Notes: a model not told the origin generated them from the sequence alone. DNA of 64,000 nt from Liolophura sinensis (GCF_032854445.1 NC_088296.1:5810435-5874434), one strand, 5' to 3'. Shown: positions 51,960 through 63,539, counted from the stretch's first letter. Numbers and translations: made by a program.

Positions 51960-52215
51960 CTACTATTTATGCATTTATATAAACAGTCAGAATAAAATCC
52001 TAAGTGAGGTAAATTGACAAGAGGCCGTAATTCACCAGTTACGTGTGATCATTTCCCAGCTATCACACGGTCGTCGCTGCTCTGGTTTTACTCTCTGTGC
52101 TGTACCTCTATCACACTGTCGTCGCTGTTCTGGTTTTACTCTCTGTGCTGTACGTCTATCAAATTGTCGTCGCTGCACTGGTTTTACTATCTGTGATGTA
52201 CGTGTTTAAATATAT
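51960..52215 (-). repeat. Dispersed repeat C copy, three modules
   Basis: AGGCCGTAATTCACCAGTTA, then CTATCACACTGTCGTCGCTG with TTCTGGTTTTACTCTCTGTG repeated. Intergenic between genes A and B. Confidence 0.85.
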
Positions 52216-52809
52216 TTTATGTCTTAGATTCAGTAACATCTCACAGCGCATATCTTTAAGTATTGTTTAAGAATGTTTGTCATGGACCTCAAGTCAGACA
52301 GGCAGTTTTAAAACAAACACTCTAACAACTCAGCCACATATCGCTTCAATAGCGGCTGTACCTGACGGTCGCGTGTACGGATAGATTGTATCTACTGGGA
52401 ATACCAAGTATAACTATCTTGTAAGTGAGTATGGACACTGCGCTCAGAATCTCTGGCACTCTCCGTCACAATCGTGTCTAATTCCGTTTATCCCGTGGCT
52501 AGGGGGAGGGATATTAGTCGTGTTGAACTAGATCGCCACGTTGAATGTATGAACAGTTGCAATCATAGCGCAACTTAGGTAGTATTTTGATTATCTACAA
52601 CATATAAATTAGCATGGTGAACGATTTAGATACTGATTTCAGTTCTTCACCTTGATCATTCCTTGCGTCTTTCAAACGTCATTGCAAACTGTCCACCGGT
52701 TCTGGTTGTATGAATCCGTCCTAAAGGGTTTAAAGAATCGACGCTGATTGGCTGACCGTGGAGATATGGTTTCCTGTGATAAACCCTGCTGTCCATTTGT
52801 AACGCTTGA

Positions 52810-52955
52810 AGTTATCTATTTATTTGATTAGTATTTTACGCCGTACTCAATAATATTTCAACATTATGGTGGGAGGAAACTGGGCAGAGCCCATGGAAAA
52901 ACCCACGACCCTCCGCAGGTTGTTGGAAGTTCTCCTCACGTTCGGCAGGAGATGT
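52810..52955 (-). mobile_element. SINE-1 fragment
   Basis: TATTTTACGCCGTACTCAAT, CATTATGGTGGGAGGAAACT, CCCACGACCCTCCGCAGGTT. Intergenic between genes A and B. Confidence 0.83.
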
Positions 52956-53848
52956 AACGTAAATCTACCATACCTATAATTCAACTTACGCACGCACAGT
53001 GTGGACTTGTGTGGGATTTGAACCACACAAGAAATTCTTTTCTTTTTTTTTAGATTTCTTTATATATTGTCAAGCTATATGTGAGATAAGTTTATATACA
53101 GAATAAATCTATACGGACTATATGCGGTATTCTTCCAATGAAAGCTCAACGCTGTTTATTTTAGCTAACAGCATATCGTACAATTACACCGCGAAAGGGG
53201 GCACCTGGTTATCAGCTTAGCTTCGAAAAAAAAAGTCTATTAAAGATACTGTCATATATTCGAGGTATAATTCGTAAGACAAAACTTGTTTTCAAAATTG
53301 GACGAAAAAGGGTATTATCCTATAAATTTAACAGCATTTATCGTTCACCATGGTTAGCTACGAATATTTTAGCTTGGCCTATTCCATCGGCTACACCTGT
53401 TTCATAACAACTTCAACCGCATACCGGAAAGCCCTTGCGTCATTTCGAAGACAAGCATTGGCAATCCACCTCAGCGACAGCGGATCGATTTCCCATCAAG
53501 TTGCAAAGCTTTCTTCCCTTAGTTTCCCTATCAGGAATTTGAGTGGAGATGTCTCAGGGGACAAAGATTATCAGGCTAGGCACTTTCGGGGCTGGGAGAT
53601 TTAGAAACAGTGCTGTGAAGTCAGAAAATGGAAAATTAATTGTGGGCTCTGACTTTTTGTTTTCTCTACGTGAGCTGACTTACACACTTACACACACACG
53701 CTATACCTATATTATATTCAAACTTCTTTTTCCTGTGGATGGCAGTTAACGCGAGACAGTACGGGATCTGTAGGACTAAAACAGAAATATCTGATACCTC
53801 ATGGGTGTGGGAAAATTTTATTTTTGTACTCTTTATTTTTCGCTTTCA

Positions 53849-53990
53849 TCAGGCACACGGTCCTAACCCTCCGGGCGTTGAAGGCCGATCGGATGTGAAC
53901 ACGTGACTCAGAACAGTGAATAACTGAGGGTCTTTCTGCCGGAGATTCTCGCGCATGGCATGCTCACTCGTACAAAATCTTCCAGAACAC
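53849..53990 (-). CDS. Gene B exon 7: C-terminus and stop
   Basis: Residues 266-312. CSGRFCTSEHAMRENLRQKD, PQLFTVLSHVFTSDRPS and a PCA end, then TGA. Acceptor ACCAG|G. TTTATT (AATAAA on the minus strand) lies about 15 bp beyond the stop. Confidence 0.8.
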
Positions 53991-56900
53991 CTGGTCAGAG
54001 AAAGAGATTGTTATTATAATTCAATTATATATTACATAAGTAAAAGATAACATTTTATAATCAAGAGTATGAAATGAAAACGACGAAAGATATGCCAATA
54101 AAATAAGTTAAAAATTTTGTCTTCTGAGGCATATATTTCGTAATAGCCCTGTATTTTTATGTATATTTTTCGTCAGTGGTACGGAAATATTCAGAAATGA
54201 CGTCGTCGATGGACATATTGGAACGCAGGATTAGCCACCCCAATTTAAGCTTTTACCCTCCCAAACAATGTTGTTTGACGGCTATAACCTTTGACGTCAC
54301 CCCACAAGCTACTAAATTTCCGGACTGACCTGGGGAGCCTGAAGAAAACCGTAGATTAAAGATATTTTACAAGAAACCTATGAAGATTTCTTTACTTCTA
54401 TATGTTAGACCACCTTATATACTCCGTATTACGATACAAAAACCAAGCGTTTTATATGAACTAATTAGAATAATTAGTAATCGTTAATATTATTAGAAAC
54501 AATACACGCTTGGGTGTCGTTCCACAAAGGGATTCAGGATAACATTTAATTTTAACATGTTATGTCAAGGTAGATAGTATCAACACAGTCTGCTATCGCT
54601 TCGTGTAACAGGGTACTGAACTAGAGCTTTTTGACCGATTTCCGAAAGACCTTACTCCAAAAAAAGTGTACATTGCACTACATCCGTCACACCCCCTATC
54701 AGGGAATCAGTCTAGCGCATAGCTGATTTACATATTCATTCCACCGGCGCCTGAGTGCATGTGTTCTCCGTTGAAAAAAGTCGTAGAAGCTTCCGCGAAA
54801 TATTCGAGGTAATTGCTCATGGCGTAGGAGCTACTTGTCCAGATGTGATGTGCCTTGGCGTGATTGTATGCGGCGGTTATCTGGGTAAAAAGGAGATACG
54901 TGTATGAAAATGATAAAACACATAAAATGTTTATCCTTCCAAAACAAAAATGATGTTTCATTTCTCAGTATACATAAACATTTCGAGGCCTCATGCTGAA
55001 GGCTTTAACCGGGGCGAGACCGTCATAGTTATTGGAAAAATCCCACACAATACTGATACTTCGTTTACATTAAATTCAAATTTTAAAAACTTTCGGAACT
55101 TCAGTTAGTTTCCATACGTGATGCATAGATCGAAGATTATAACACAATGGATGTTTTATTTTTTTGACATTTTAAATCTTTGATATGCAGAACGATTTAA
55201 GACGTATATCACAAAGGGTAAAACCAGAGCAGCGACGACAGTGTGATAGCTGACAAATAATCACACGTAACCGGTGAAATAAGGCTACCTGCATACAGAG
55301 TAAAACCACAGCAGCGACGACAGTGTGATAGCTAGCAAATGGTCACACGTCACCGGTGAAATGCAGCCTCTTGTCAATTTATCTCAGTCAGGATTTTATT
55401 CTAACTGTTGCAACAAGGGCTGCAACAAAATGTTGTTTCTGAGATACAGGAAAAACCTGTTTAACGTGTGTGCAACACAGAGAAGCTCCTATAGATAGCG
55501 TATATTTTGCCTGTGTATCTTGCATTTTGGACCAAAATTACAGGCAAACTTTGCCAAAGACTTGGCCTTTGTTACCAGTAGGAGACCTTTCCCGCCTAGA
55601 GTTATTAGGGCGTAAGTTGTGGCGTCTGTTTTTCGCACTTGCATGTTCAGTAACGTTCAATGAGGAAACTGGTAGTGTATTACTTGTGCGTTCAAAGAGA
55701 ACAATGGACTCGAATCGATATTCGGTAAAGTATCCCGTTAACAATTAAGTTTTGATATATTTGTTTATTTGGTTGTTCATATGAAGGCAGTCAGGGTTGT
55801 GGGTAGGGGAGTCCACGCCGCCTAAGAGCTGCCACCACTGAAGTATAGTGCTGGAGACACCAGACATGACACCGGGCCAACACTATACTGACAACGCGCC
55901 AACCAGTCAACTTTAATGTATTATAATTCATAAATCACCTGGTCCTTCCAAAAAGATGATAGAGCGTAGTTGTGGACGGTATGGGTGAACTCGTGGATGA
56001 GGATGTTATTGGTCCTGTGGTAAGGGTCGGACCGATCACACAAGATATTATCATCCAATATCACGGCTCGTTTCCCGCCAACGCCGGCTAACGTTTCGTA
56101 CTTCCGGCCGTCAAATCCACAGGTTTTCTGACAGGAACCGGAACAGCTGTCTAAAGAGGGTTAAATCAAAAGGAATTGTGGGTAAGGATAAAATGCAAGC
56201 AGTAATAAGGGTTAAGGATTCCGACGAAAACCTCTGTAGAACACAATCACAAAAGTAAAAATCTGATACTGTTTTCTCTCAGTATTAAGTAAGCTGTTAA
56301 CTCCACAATTAGAGCAAGTATTCATTATCATTTGTGGCTTCAGTTTCCGCCAGGAGCTATGACAGCGTGAAACCACAGTGGTCGGTAATCATAGTTCACC
56401 GCACCGCAGTACCGAATATGTCCTCTGTGAGCATCAAGAAGACGACTACTCATTGTCATAGTGTATTGAGTTGAACAGCGTATGAATATGCATAGTGACA
56501 ATGCGGTGAGTCAGTTAAGGAGAGAATGCTGATGATAACTGCATAGTGAGTTTTTGAGGGATGAATACTCCAGGTTACAGTGTGGTGAGTCTTTTGAGGG
56601 ATGAATACTCCAGGTTACAGTGTGGTGAGTTTTTTGAGGGATGAATACTCCAGGTTACAGTGTGGTGAGTTTTCTGAGGGATGAATACCCACAACGACAT
56701 GGTGGTGAGTCGGTCAGGGACAGAACACTCATTGCGACAGTTTTTGTGGTAACCATGTGTGATGAGTCGTCTATTGAATGAATACCTAGGATAGCAGTGT
56801 GGTGATTCGTTCAGAGATTGAATACCCACGATAACAGGGTGGGCCAGTGAGTCGACCAGGGGATGAATACTCAAGATGACAGTTTGATGAGTCGACCAGG

Positions 56901-59900
56901 GGCTGAAGGTTGACGATGACAATGTTATGAGTCGAACAGGGGCTGAAAGTGGACAATGACAATGTTATGGGTCAACCAGAGACTGAATACTCACAATGAT
57001 AATGTGGTGAGTCGACCAGGGGTTGAATACTCAAGATGACAGTTTGGTAAGTCAACCAGGGGCTAAAGGCTGACGACGACAATGCGACGAGTCCACCAGA
57101 GACTGAATATCCATGATGACAATATGGTGAGTCGACCAGGGACTGAATATTTACGATGACAATGTGATGAGTCGACCAGGGACTTCATACTAACGGTGGC
57201 AACCACGAAGTGACCGAGGACTGAATGCTCACAGTGATAATTTGATAAATCGACCAGAGACTAAATGCTTTCGATGACAATATGGCGAGTAGTATATTGA
57301 CTGAAAACTCACGGTGACATTGTGGGGTGTCCGCCAAGGACCTGTATTCAGGATAAACAGTCAGATGTTCTTCTTTGGTGAAAACCCCAGCTGTGGCGTG
57401 CGTTGCCAAACGGTCGAATATATCACGAGGCATATATCTGGTCATCTTGCTGATAATCTCAGCTGCCTGCCGAACGAAGTCAATATTAGTTAATCAAGAC
57501 CAAGATATATATTTAATCTGTATTCACATGTGAATAAATGAGTATGGACCGTGGGGTGCGGCATAAAACAACAATAACAAATAAATTATGGCTTCATTTA
57601 TTTATTTAAGTGATTGGTGTTTTACGCCATACTTAAGCATTATGATGGGGGACTCCGGGAAGAGACCAGGAGGAAACCCAGGACCATCAGTGGGTTACCA
57701 CAAGACCTTCTAACGTACGGCCGAATACATTTTGACTTAACTCCATTGCCGCCATATCGTGGTGAGTCTGTACTTGTCAGTGTTAGCGTAAATCGGTATC
57801 AACGCCAATCATTGACCGCCTATAACTAGGCGATATGTGATAACAAAAACAGTATTTTCAATAATTCTAGACCAGTCACAGTTAGAATAAAACCCTAACA
57901 GAGGTAAACTGACACGAAACCGTATTTCACCAGTTACCTGTGACCATGTGCCGTGACCGGATATCACACTGTCGTTAGTCTACTAGTAATTAGCCTTGAT
58001 GTAGCTCAAAACCTTGATGACAGATCAAAAATGGCTGCAAACCTTCTCATGGGCCGTCTCGGACACCGCCCTTGTGGCGGCGATCTCAAACCAGTATCCA
58101 CTAGAGTGTCGTGTACTCGAGATGACACCACCCTCTCCCACGTACTTGTATTTAAAGTTCGAGCCTAAACTCGCGCGCGTCGCCGGTAAGTGACGCAGGA
58201 GCTCGTGGTCACGTGTGCTATAAGCATACAAAATATTCATGTTAGATATTATTTCCAGACTATACGTGTGAAAGTTGAAAGAAAAGATAACAAATAACAT
58301 AGACTTAGCTTTTCTTAAACAGGACTGTTTTGTTCTGAAGTTTTTAGGAAGTCTATAAACGAATCCAGAATTCTACAAGACCATGGGCAATTATTAAAGA
58401 AACCTCAAAGACGATGCTGCGTCATTCGTACCCCAATCTCATATGGCTAAACGGGGAAACAGCTGCATTCTCTGGTTATAGAAATCCCTTGTGACCGATT
58501 GGCTTAAAATTGGAAAAATGGCAGCTCTTTCGATTATTTCCAAGTGTGTGATTCTGCGTGCTTTAAATGAGATATCTAAGTTATGCAACACCAGAAAATT
58601 AGAAAGGTATACTTTTGAAACTTTTCTGTGGCATACCTTATCGATGTATATCTTCATGTGGTCTAGGGTTGTCTTTTTCGTTTAATGTAATGCAAACAGA
58701 TTAACAAAAATAAAAACAGAAATATGCCTAATCACTAAAAGAGCATAAATATATACTCAAACTAGAGGTTTTCATAAGTCAGGAATCCAGCCCATATCTG
58801 ATGAATCAAATTGGTCCAAAAATAATATCCCTATATAGGCTTTATTAAAAAAATTTCCAAACATTTAACATTAGATTATATGTGTTTGTAATCAATTTTA
58901 TCATTGTTAAGGCCACAGTGTTAATTGCGGTCTGTTTTGGTTTATGGGCCCATATAGTTTTTATGATTCATATAGTTTTGAACCCTTTCAAGTCCTAATT
59001 TATGGAAGAAAGGAGTTGTGCACCAGAACATAATGTGCACAAATCTTTTATCTTAGTACTTCTTACCGTTGTGCGCAAGATTTACATGATGCACGACTTA
59101 ATTCATTGTAAAGACAACAATTTTGTCTTTTAATTTGGATGTTCTCTCTTTAACCATAATATGGACTGAATAAAAATACAATTTTTACGGCAGTTGGAAG
59201 TAGTATAATAAATAGCGTGGCCACTTTTAATAAATGAACCGCAGAAACCGCTCGAATAACAGTAGTCTGAGCCCAAATAACTTCTATATGGCGCAAAACT
59301 ACAGACTACAGTACCGCAGTGAATGTTCATAATAATGATTCAGTTAAAATAACTTACCTGGTAACATCGGTGGGCGCGGTTCTGTTATCAAAGGCAGGTG
59401 GGATGCAAAATACACCTGTAATATACAAACTTTACGCTAAAAAATTTATCTTTTAATTTTAACAGAAAGTGAAAGTTGTCTCAGAGATGCTTCAATGCAT
59501 TCTGTTATTGTGACATAAAACTGTGTCTTATTCAACATAATAAGACTATACAATATTTATGTTAAATTAATAGAATATGTGTGCTGTATTCAGTGGGATA
59601 AGTTTTGGCATGCCCCTTCCAAGCAGGAAGAAGATAAGAAACATGGCCGATGTGAAGTCACATGTGATATCCAACCACAACAACAACGCCGTCTTGTGCT
59701 CGTCCCAGTTCAAAGACCAAAAAGGGTGAAAAAAAAATCCTGTGTAGAAGAGATTCTCGAGAATGACTGATATACTTATTCGAGGGCGACCAGCATTATG
59801 GTGGGAGGAAACCAGGTACGGCCCGGAGAAAACCCACGATCATCTGCTAGTTGTAGACCTTCGCACGTATGGAAGAAGAGGAATCCAGCATGAGCTGGAC

Positions 59901-62140
59901 TTGAACTCACAGCGACCGCATTTGTGATAGGCTCGTGGGTCATTAGCGTGCTAACGCTCGCGGCCAGTGAGGAACCTATCGACAAAGAAGCTGTTCATAA
60001 CAACCCCAGATCATCAGTGCGCAGATGTCTGAATTCTGCTGTCTTTTATCAGCTAAAAAATACCCAGTACTCCGAAAAAATCAATCATTTTACTGGAAAC
60101 TAGGAACCATCCTGTTAGGTTTTTTTTAAGAAGAATGTCACAAATAGAAAGTGAATGTGTGTCATGAATAACATTAAACTCTATAAGCTTATTTTCAAGA
60201 AGACGTCATAGTGACGCCTTAGTCATTAAAAAACAAGTGACATGGGACACAGTGGAAGATATGTGTATATGTTTTATCATAGCTGCTGCCCAAGGGGATA
60301 GAACAAGACTGTTGCACTACTGCCCCCACCCATAGGCCACGCTGTATTTTTATAAGTCAAACGCATGCTTGCTTCCTCTCAGGTCGTAAGCGGAAAGGTC
60401 ATTGAGCGTTGGTTTCCTCCTGGGTACTTCCCGGTTTCCTCCCACCATAATGCTGGATGTCATCATTCTCAAGTACGGCGTAAAACATCAACAAAATAAA
60501 TAAATATATATATAACAGAATTTCCTAGCATCGAACTCTGAAGATATACTGCCGTGAAGTCATATACATGTGGCTACAAAAGATAAAGTAGATTTCATTT
60601 AAGGTTATGTTATACTAAAACCTGACAACACTTTCACATACAGCAGTGTCAGAAACGGTGTTTAAAGTGCAGTCGATCACTGATTACGTAACTAGCGCCG
60701 CCCTACTTCAAACCATAAGGTATGCTTCCCATTATCCAACCTTGCCCTGGTTTTCAACAATCATGACGTCACACCAGGAAATGGTGTCAAAAACAAGCTT
60801 GTGGAAACCTTGTGAATTAAAAACGTATTTTAACTGCATTTTTCGGCCCAATGATATGCCGTCCAACATATCACTGGGTTGAGTTTCTGGTGCTACATGT
60901 CAGTGACTAAAAACAACTTTGATAGTAAGTATTTTACAGAGAGCTACATATCTGTGACCGGTTAAAAAGAAACACACTACTGGGAATTAAAGCCGTGAAT
61001 CAAACTTTATGTCCCAATTTTACACGTGTATTAATTTGAGACGATACGGTGTTAAAATTTAAGCTTGATTTAATAATCATATACATTTTCAAAAAGCCAC
61101 TTCATGGTAAATCTATACGTAAAGAAAGGCTGGACAGGTGAATTTGGTCCTTCATCTGTTTCCAGATAAGGACATTGTGGGAAAAGGATATCCCAGAGAA
61201 TATGACCAACTAGATAACTTAGATTTAGTTAACAGAGAAAAAAAAGTAGAGCAGCGACAACTGGCAAATGGTCACACGTGACCACCGAAATACGGCATTT
61301 TGTCAGTTTATCTCAGTTAGGGCTTTATTATAACTGTTCACGTAAATGCATAAATAGTGGCAAATTACAACCTCTAGCACAATGGCTAAAGTAGAAAAAT
61401 GCACTGCAATTTGATTTATTGATTTATTGATTTATTGATTTATTGATTTATTGATTTATTTATTTGATTGGTGTTTTACGCCGTACTTGAAGAATATTTC
61501 ACTAATATGACGGCGGCCAGCATTATGGTGGAAGGAAAGTGTACAGAGCCCGGGGGAAACCCACGACCGTCCGCAGGCTGCTGCCAGACCTTCAGTACGG
61601 CCTGGGAGGAAGCCAGCATGAGTTTCTCAAAACAACTTCTCAGAACTTGTTGCCACGTTAGACGCTTAAAGGATGAATGAAAGAATGTATGGGCTTTAAC
61701 GTTACACTTAACAAACTTACAGTCATATGACGACGAGTGGTCATTAGGTGTGTGTACACATACTGTGTCTTTTCGTGCCAAAGTGCTGCTGCCACTGAAG
61801 TATCATGCCGAAGACACAAAACATGACACCTAATAAGGCCCTAATACGATGACAGTTAGATTTAAAACTGTAGGATATAAACTACGGACCTTTGGCAAGT
61901 CACTGACGACTTTTCCAGTACACACTATGTATGACAACCAAACTTTACAAAGACGGTGTTGGAAGACATGTGGTCTTCAAACAACGTTAGACTGCGCTAA
62001 TAGCCACAGCAAGCGTCATTGACCGCTTATTGTCACTATGTCAACAGGAACAGTGAGAGTGAAGAAAAGTATTAACTATAAAAGATCTTACCCGACAAAC
62101 CCACGATGATGAGCAACACACCACCTGTCACGGCCGCCAT
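53849..62140 (-). CDS. Gene B: secreted HEXXH metallopeptidase-like protein, 7 exons, 312 aa
   Basis: Seven exons join in frame (939 nt) from ATG at 62140 to TGA at 53849-53851. Seen: an N-terminal hydrophobic signal-peptide-like segment (VTGGVLLIIVGLSGVFC), a Cys-containing middle with CSGSCQKTCGFDGRKY at about 148-163, a zinc-binding-type motif HEFTH (198-202, in NILIHEFTHTVHNY), and 40 residues on NYLEYFAEA (239-247), where a Glu could be the third zinc ligand. This HEXXH...EYFAEA layout is that of gluzincin-like peptidases. Inference: a small secreted zinc protease without an obvious large propeptide. I recognise the layout but cannot name the family, and activity is unproven. The last exon adds GRFCTSEHAM and a Cys two residues before the end, suggesting disulfides. 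It lies downstream of nothing recognisable and upstream of gene A on the same strand, with 4.6 kb between them. Confidence 0.85.
54732..54880 (-). CDS. Gene B exon 6: EYFAEA exon
   Basis: Residues 217-265. ITAAYNHAKAHHIWTSSSYA, then MSNYLEYFAEASTTFFNGEH with the candidate third zinc ligand. Acceptor ACCCAG|ATA, donor AT|GTAAAT, phase 2. The frame meets a TAA just past the donor, but exon 7 fits its phase. Confidence 0.85.
55195..55410 (+). repeat. Dispersed repeat C copy, two modules
   Basis: AACCAGAGCAGCGACGACAG and TGTGATAGCTGACAAATAAT, a second module, then TTTATCTCAGTCAGGATTTT. Gene B intron 5. Confidence 0.85.
55939..56150 (-). CDS. Gene B exon 5: HEXXH exon
   Basis: Residues 146-216. 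SCSGSCQKTCGFDGRKYETL, VILDDNILCDRSDPYHRTNN, then ILIHEFTHTVHNYALSSFWK. Contains the putative zinc motif HEFTH. Acceptor CTTTAG|AC, donor CAG|GTGATT, phase 0. Confidence 0.9.
56524..57312. repeat. 41-bp minisatellite, about 19 copies, spanning the gene B exon 4 donor
   Basis: The unit on the plus strand is GACTGAATACTCAC, then GATGACAATGTGGTGAGTCG. It parallels GACTGAAAACTCAC and GGTGACATTGTGGGGTGTCC across the exon 4 / intron 4 boundary. Units at the far end (56524-56690) are more uniform (40 bp), suggesting recent homogenisation. Confidence 0.92.
57313..57466 (-). CDS. Gene B exon 4
   Basis: Residues 95-145. AAEIISKMTRYMPRDIFDRL, AGVFTKEEHLTVYPEYRSLA and DTPQCH. Acceptor CGGCAG|GCA, donor CACC|GTGAGT, phase 1. 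The last 20 or so exon bases and the donor recur in every unit of the adjoining 41-bp array. Confidence 0.87.
57597..57735 (-). mobile_element. SINE-1 fragment
   Basis: TGATTGGTGTTTTACGCCAT, AAACCCAGGACCATCAGTGG, TCTAACGTACGGCCGAA. Gene B intron 3. Confidence 0.78.
57860..57995 (-). repeat. Dispersed repeat C copy
   Basis: AATAAAACCCTAACAGAGGT, CGTATTTCACCAGTTACCTG and TATCACACTGTCGTTAG. Ends about 50 bp from the exon 3 donor of gene B. Confidence 0.8.
58043..58217 (-). CDS. Gene B exon 3
   Basis: Residues 36-94. TRDHELLRHLPATRASLGSN, FKYKYVGEGGVIS and SGYWFEIAATRAVSETAHEK. Acceptor CTTATAG|C (phase 2), donor AAG|GTTTGC, phase 0. Confidence 0.85.
58220..59357. other. Gene B intron 2, nothing recognised
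   Basis: AT-rich unique sequence without repeats or frames of note. Confidence 0.6.
59358..59415 (-). CDS. Gene B exon 2
   Basis: VFCIPPAFDNRTAPTDVT with split codons at both ends. Acceptor TTACAG|GT, donor ACCAG|GTAAGT. The Cys is probably just after signal cleavage. NRT is a possible N-glycosylation site. Confidence 0.82.
59775..59980 (-). mobile_element. SINE-1 without tail
   Basis: CGACCAGCATTATGGTGGGA, CAGCATGAGCTGGACTTGAA, CACAGCGACCGCATTTGTGA. Lacks the TTTA tail. Gene B intron 1. Confidence 0.85.
60355..60512 (+). mobile_element. SINE-1, 3' part
   Basis: CTTCCTCTCAGGTCGTAAGC, GGTTTCCTCCCACCATAATG, TCAAGTACGGCGTAAAACAT, tail. Gene B intron 1. Confidence 0.82.
61230..61395 (+). repeat. 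Dispersed repeat C copy
   Basis: AGAGCAGCGACAACTGGCAA, GGTCACACGTGACC and TCTCAGTTAGGGCTTTATTA. Gene B intron 1. Confidence 0.8.
61410..61640 (-). mobile_element. SINE-1, 5'-truncated
   Basis: (TTGATTTA)n, TGTTTTACGCCGTACTTGAA, GACGGCGGCCAGCATTATGG, AGGAAGCCAGCATGAG. Gene B intron 1. Confidence 0.87.
62092..62140 (-). CDS. Gene B exon 1: signal peptide
   Basis: MAAVTGGVLLIIVGLS plus one base, then donor G|GTAAGA (phase 1). The first in-frame ATG has GCC following (ATGG). It is short, so ORF lists miss it; it is supported by its phase match to exon 2. Confidence 0.8.
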
Positions 62141-62514
62141 ATTGGAATGATTGTCTGTAGAATAGCGCACCTATATGTACTGTGGTAGGTCAATAAGATA
62201 AGGCCTCTGTATGGAAGTCCACTGCGGTTACTCTTGCCATGGAATAGCATACAATTTAAACCCCGAGATAATTTGAGATCTCCAAAATCATTCACTGCCA
62301 CAGAATTATCTGTTAGGTGCGTGAGGATGTACGTATGAAACATTTGTCTGTTAATGAGAGTGTGCGTGTGAAACATTTACCTGTTGATGAGGATGTGCGT
62401 ATGAAATATTTACTATATTTTACGACCGAGAAAGAGTAAATGAAGTAAATAAAGCCTAATTCTCACTGGCCGGCCATGCTCCCAGCTTATAGCTTCCACA
62501 TTAACCGCTCTGTT

Positions 62515-62722
62515 TTTATTTATTTATTTATTTACTTATTTACTTATTTATTTGATGGGTGTTTTATGCCGTACTCAAGAATATTTCACCTACAGGACGG
62601 CGGCCAACATTTTGATGGGAGGAAACCGGGCAGAACCCGGGGGAAACTCACGACCATACGCAGGTTGCTGGAAGACCTTGCCACTTACGGCCGGAGAGGA
62701 AGCCAGCATGAGCTGGTTAACC
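62515..62722 (-). mobile_element. SINE-1, 5'-truncated
   Basis: (TTTA)n, TTTATGCCGTACTCAAGAAT, GGGCAGAACCCGGGGGAAAC, GGAAGCCAGCATGAGCTGG. Just upstream of gene B exon 1. Confidence 0.87.
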
Positions 62723-62724
62723 GC

Positions 62725-63173
62725 TCTGAATCGCAAGCCTGGAACTGGGTCCAGTCGCCTGCGCTGTCCTCAAAGTGTTAAAGCTGTATACGCGACGAAA
62801 ACAGTATTCCTATGATCTTAAAGCAGTTGGGAATTATCACCTCATCATGGTGGAATGAAAAAGACTGGAATGAGAAAGGCCACAACATCGCAGCCTTACC
62901 CGAAATTCCCAACTCGCTGGTGAGACCACTCTTCTCACCAGCAAAATTAAGATTCATATTTCCTTCTCTTCGTTGTTAAGTATGTTAAGACTAAAAAATA
63001 AATTGTCAGTCGCTTCTTGTTTTTCCTTTTTTTTCAGGACGATGACACAGACGGTTGACTAATAAGGCGATTAGCAAAGTATGTCCCTCTTTCGATGCGA
63101 CAGCTACTTTTGCGTTAATTTTGACATAATGATCTTTCTTTTTCATGAAAAACTAGGTGATACTAAGTCAGCA
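62725..63173. other. 5' flank of gene B, nothing recognised
   Basis: AT-rich sequence between a SINE-1 and the right-edge ORF; no promoter motif is convincing. Confidence 0.55.
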
Positions 63174-63539
63174 TCATTGTAGGATTAAAGTAAACATATA
63201 TTTGCAGCTTATGTAGTTCTGAGGAGAGCAAACTCTGAGTTCCAGTTCAGCGATTATAAGAGTACCGATCTGTATTTCTTTGCTGGAAAGAATACGATAT
63301 ACCACAGAACGATCTTGGTCCTCGTACAACCAACCAATGACCTCCGGCAACCGTCTGTCGAGTGTGTATGTGTTCTCTTCACGTTGCACTGATTGGGAAA
63401 TTAGAACACGTTTCAACTTCACCAGTGGCGACGGCGATGCACCGCCCTGCCATACATCATTAAACGTCGTTGCATTTTCATGCAGCCCAAGGGAACTCCC
63501 GTAGGTGGGGTACAGTTTGCTCAATGATAACCGCCCCAC
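63174..63539 (-). CDS. Exon-like ORF at the right edge, unknown product (partial)
   Basis: A 121-codon minus-strand frame with protein-like composition, for example LPEVIGWLYEDQDRSVVYRI and EIQIGTLIIAELEL. Its 5' part merges into the 37-bp array (the array unit contains the same GTACCCCAC block). No splice sites can be fixed and I do not recognise it. It could be an exon of a third minus-strand gene starting outside the window, or chance. Confidence 0.3.
   Translation of the reverse strand: MGRLSLSKLYPTYGSSLGLHENATTFNDVWQGGASPSPLVKLKRVLISQSVQREENTYTLDRRLPEVIGWLYEDQDRSVVYRILSSKEIQIGTLIIAELELRVCSPQNYISCKYMFTLILQ

Larger units (their letters stand above)
49282..53848. other. Intergenic region between genes A and B
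   Basis: Contains the putative gene A promoter, which I cannot locate: no convincing TATA or initiator. Repeats listed separately occupy about a third. The 84-codon plus frame at 53350 and others show no recognisable motif. Confidence 0.55.

Noticed and set aside
53350-53604. 84-codon plus ORF between the genes
   Set aside because: No motif, no splice partners and unremarkable composition.
55470-55748. Plus-strand 92-codon ORF as a nested gene
   Set aside because: No recognisable motif, and it sits in gene B intron 5 next to dispersed repeats; insufficient support.
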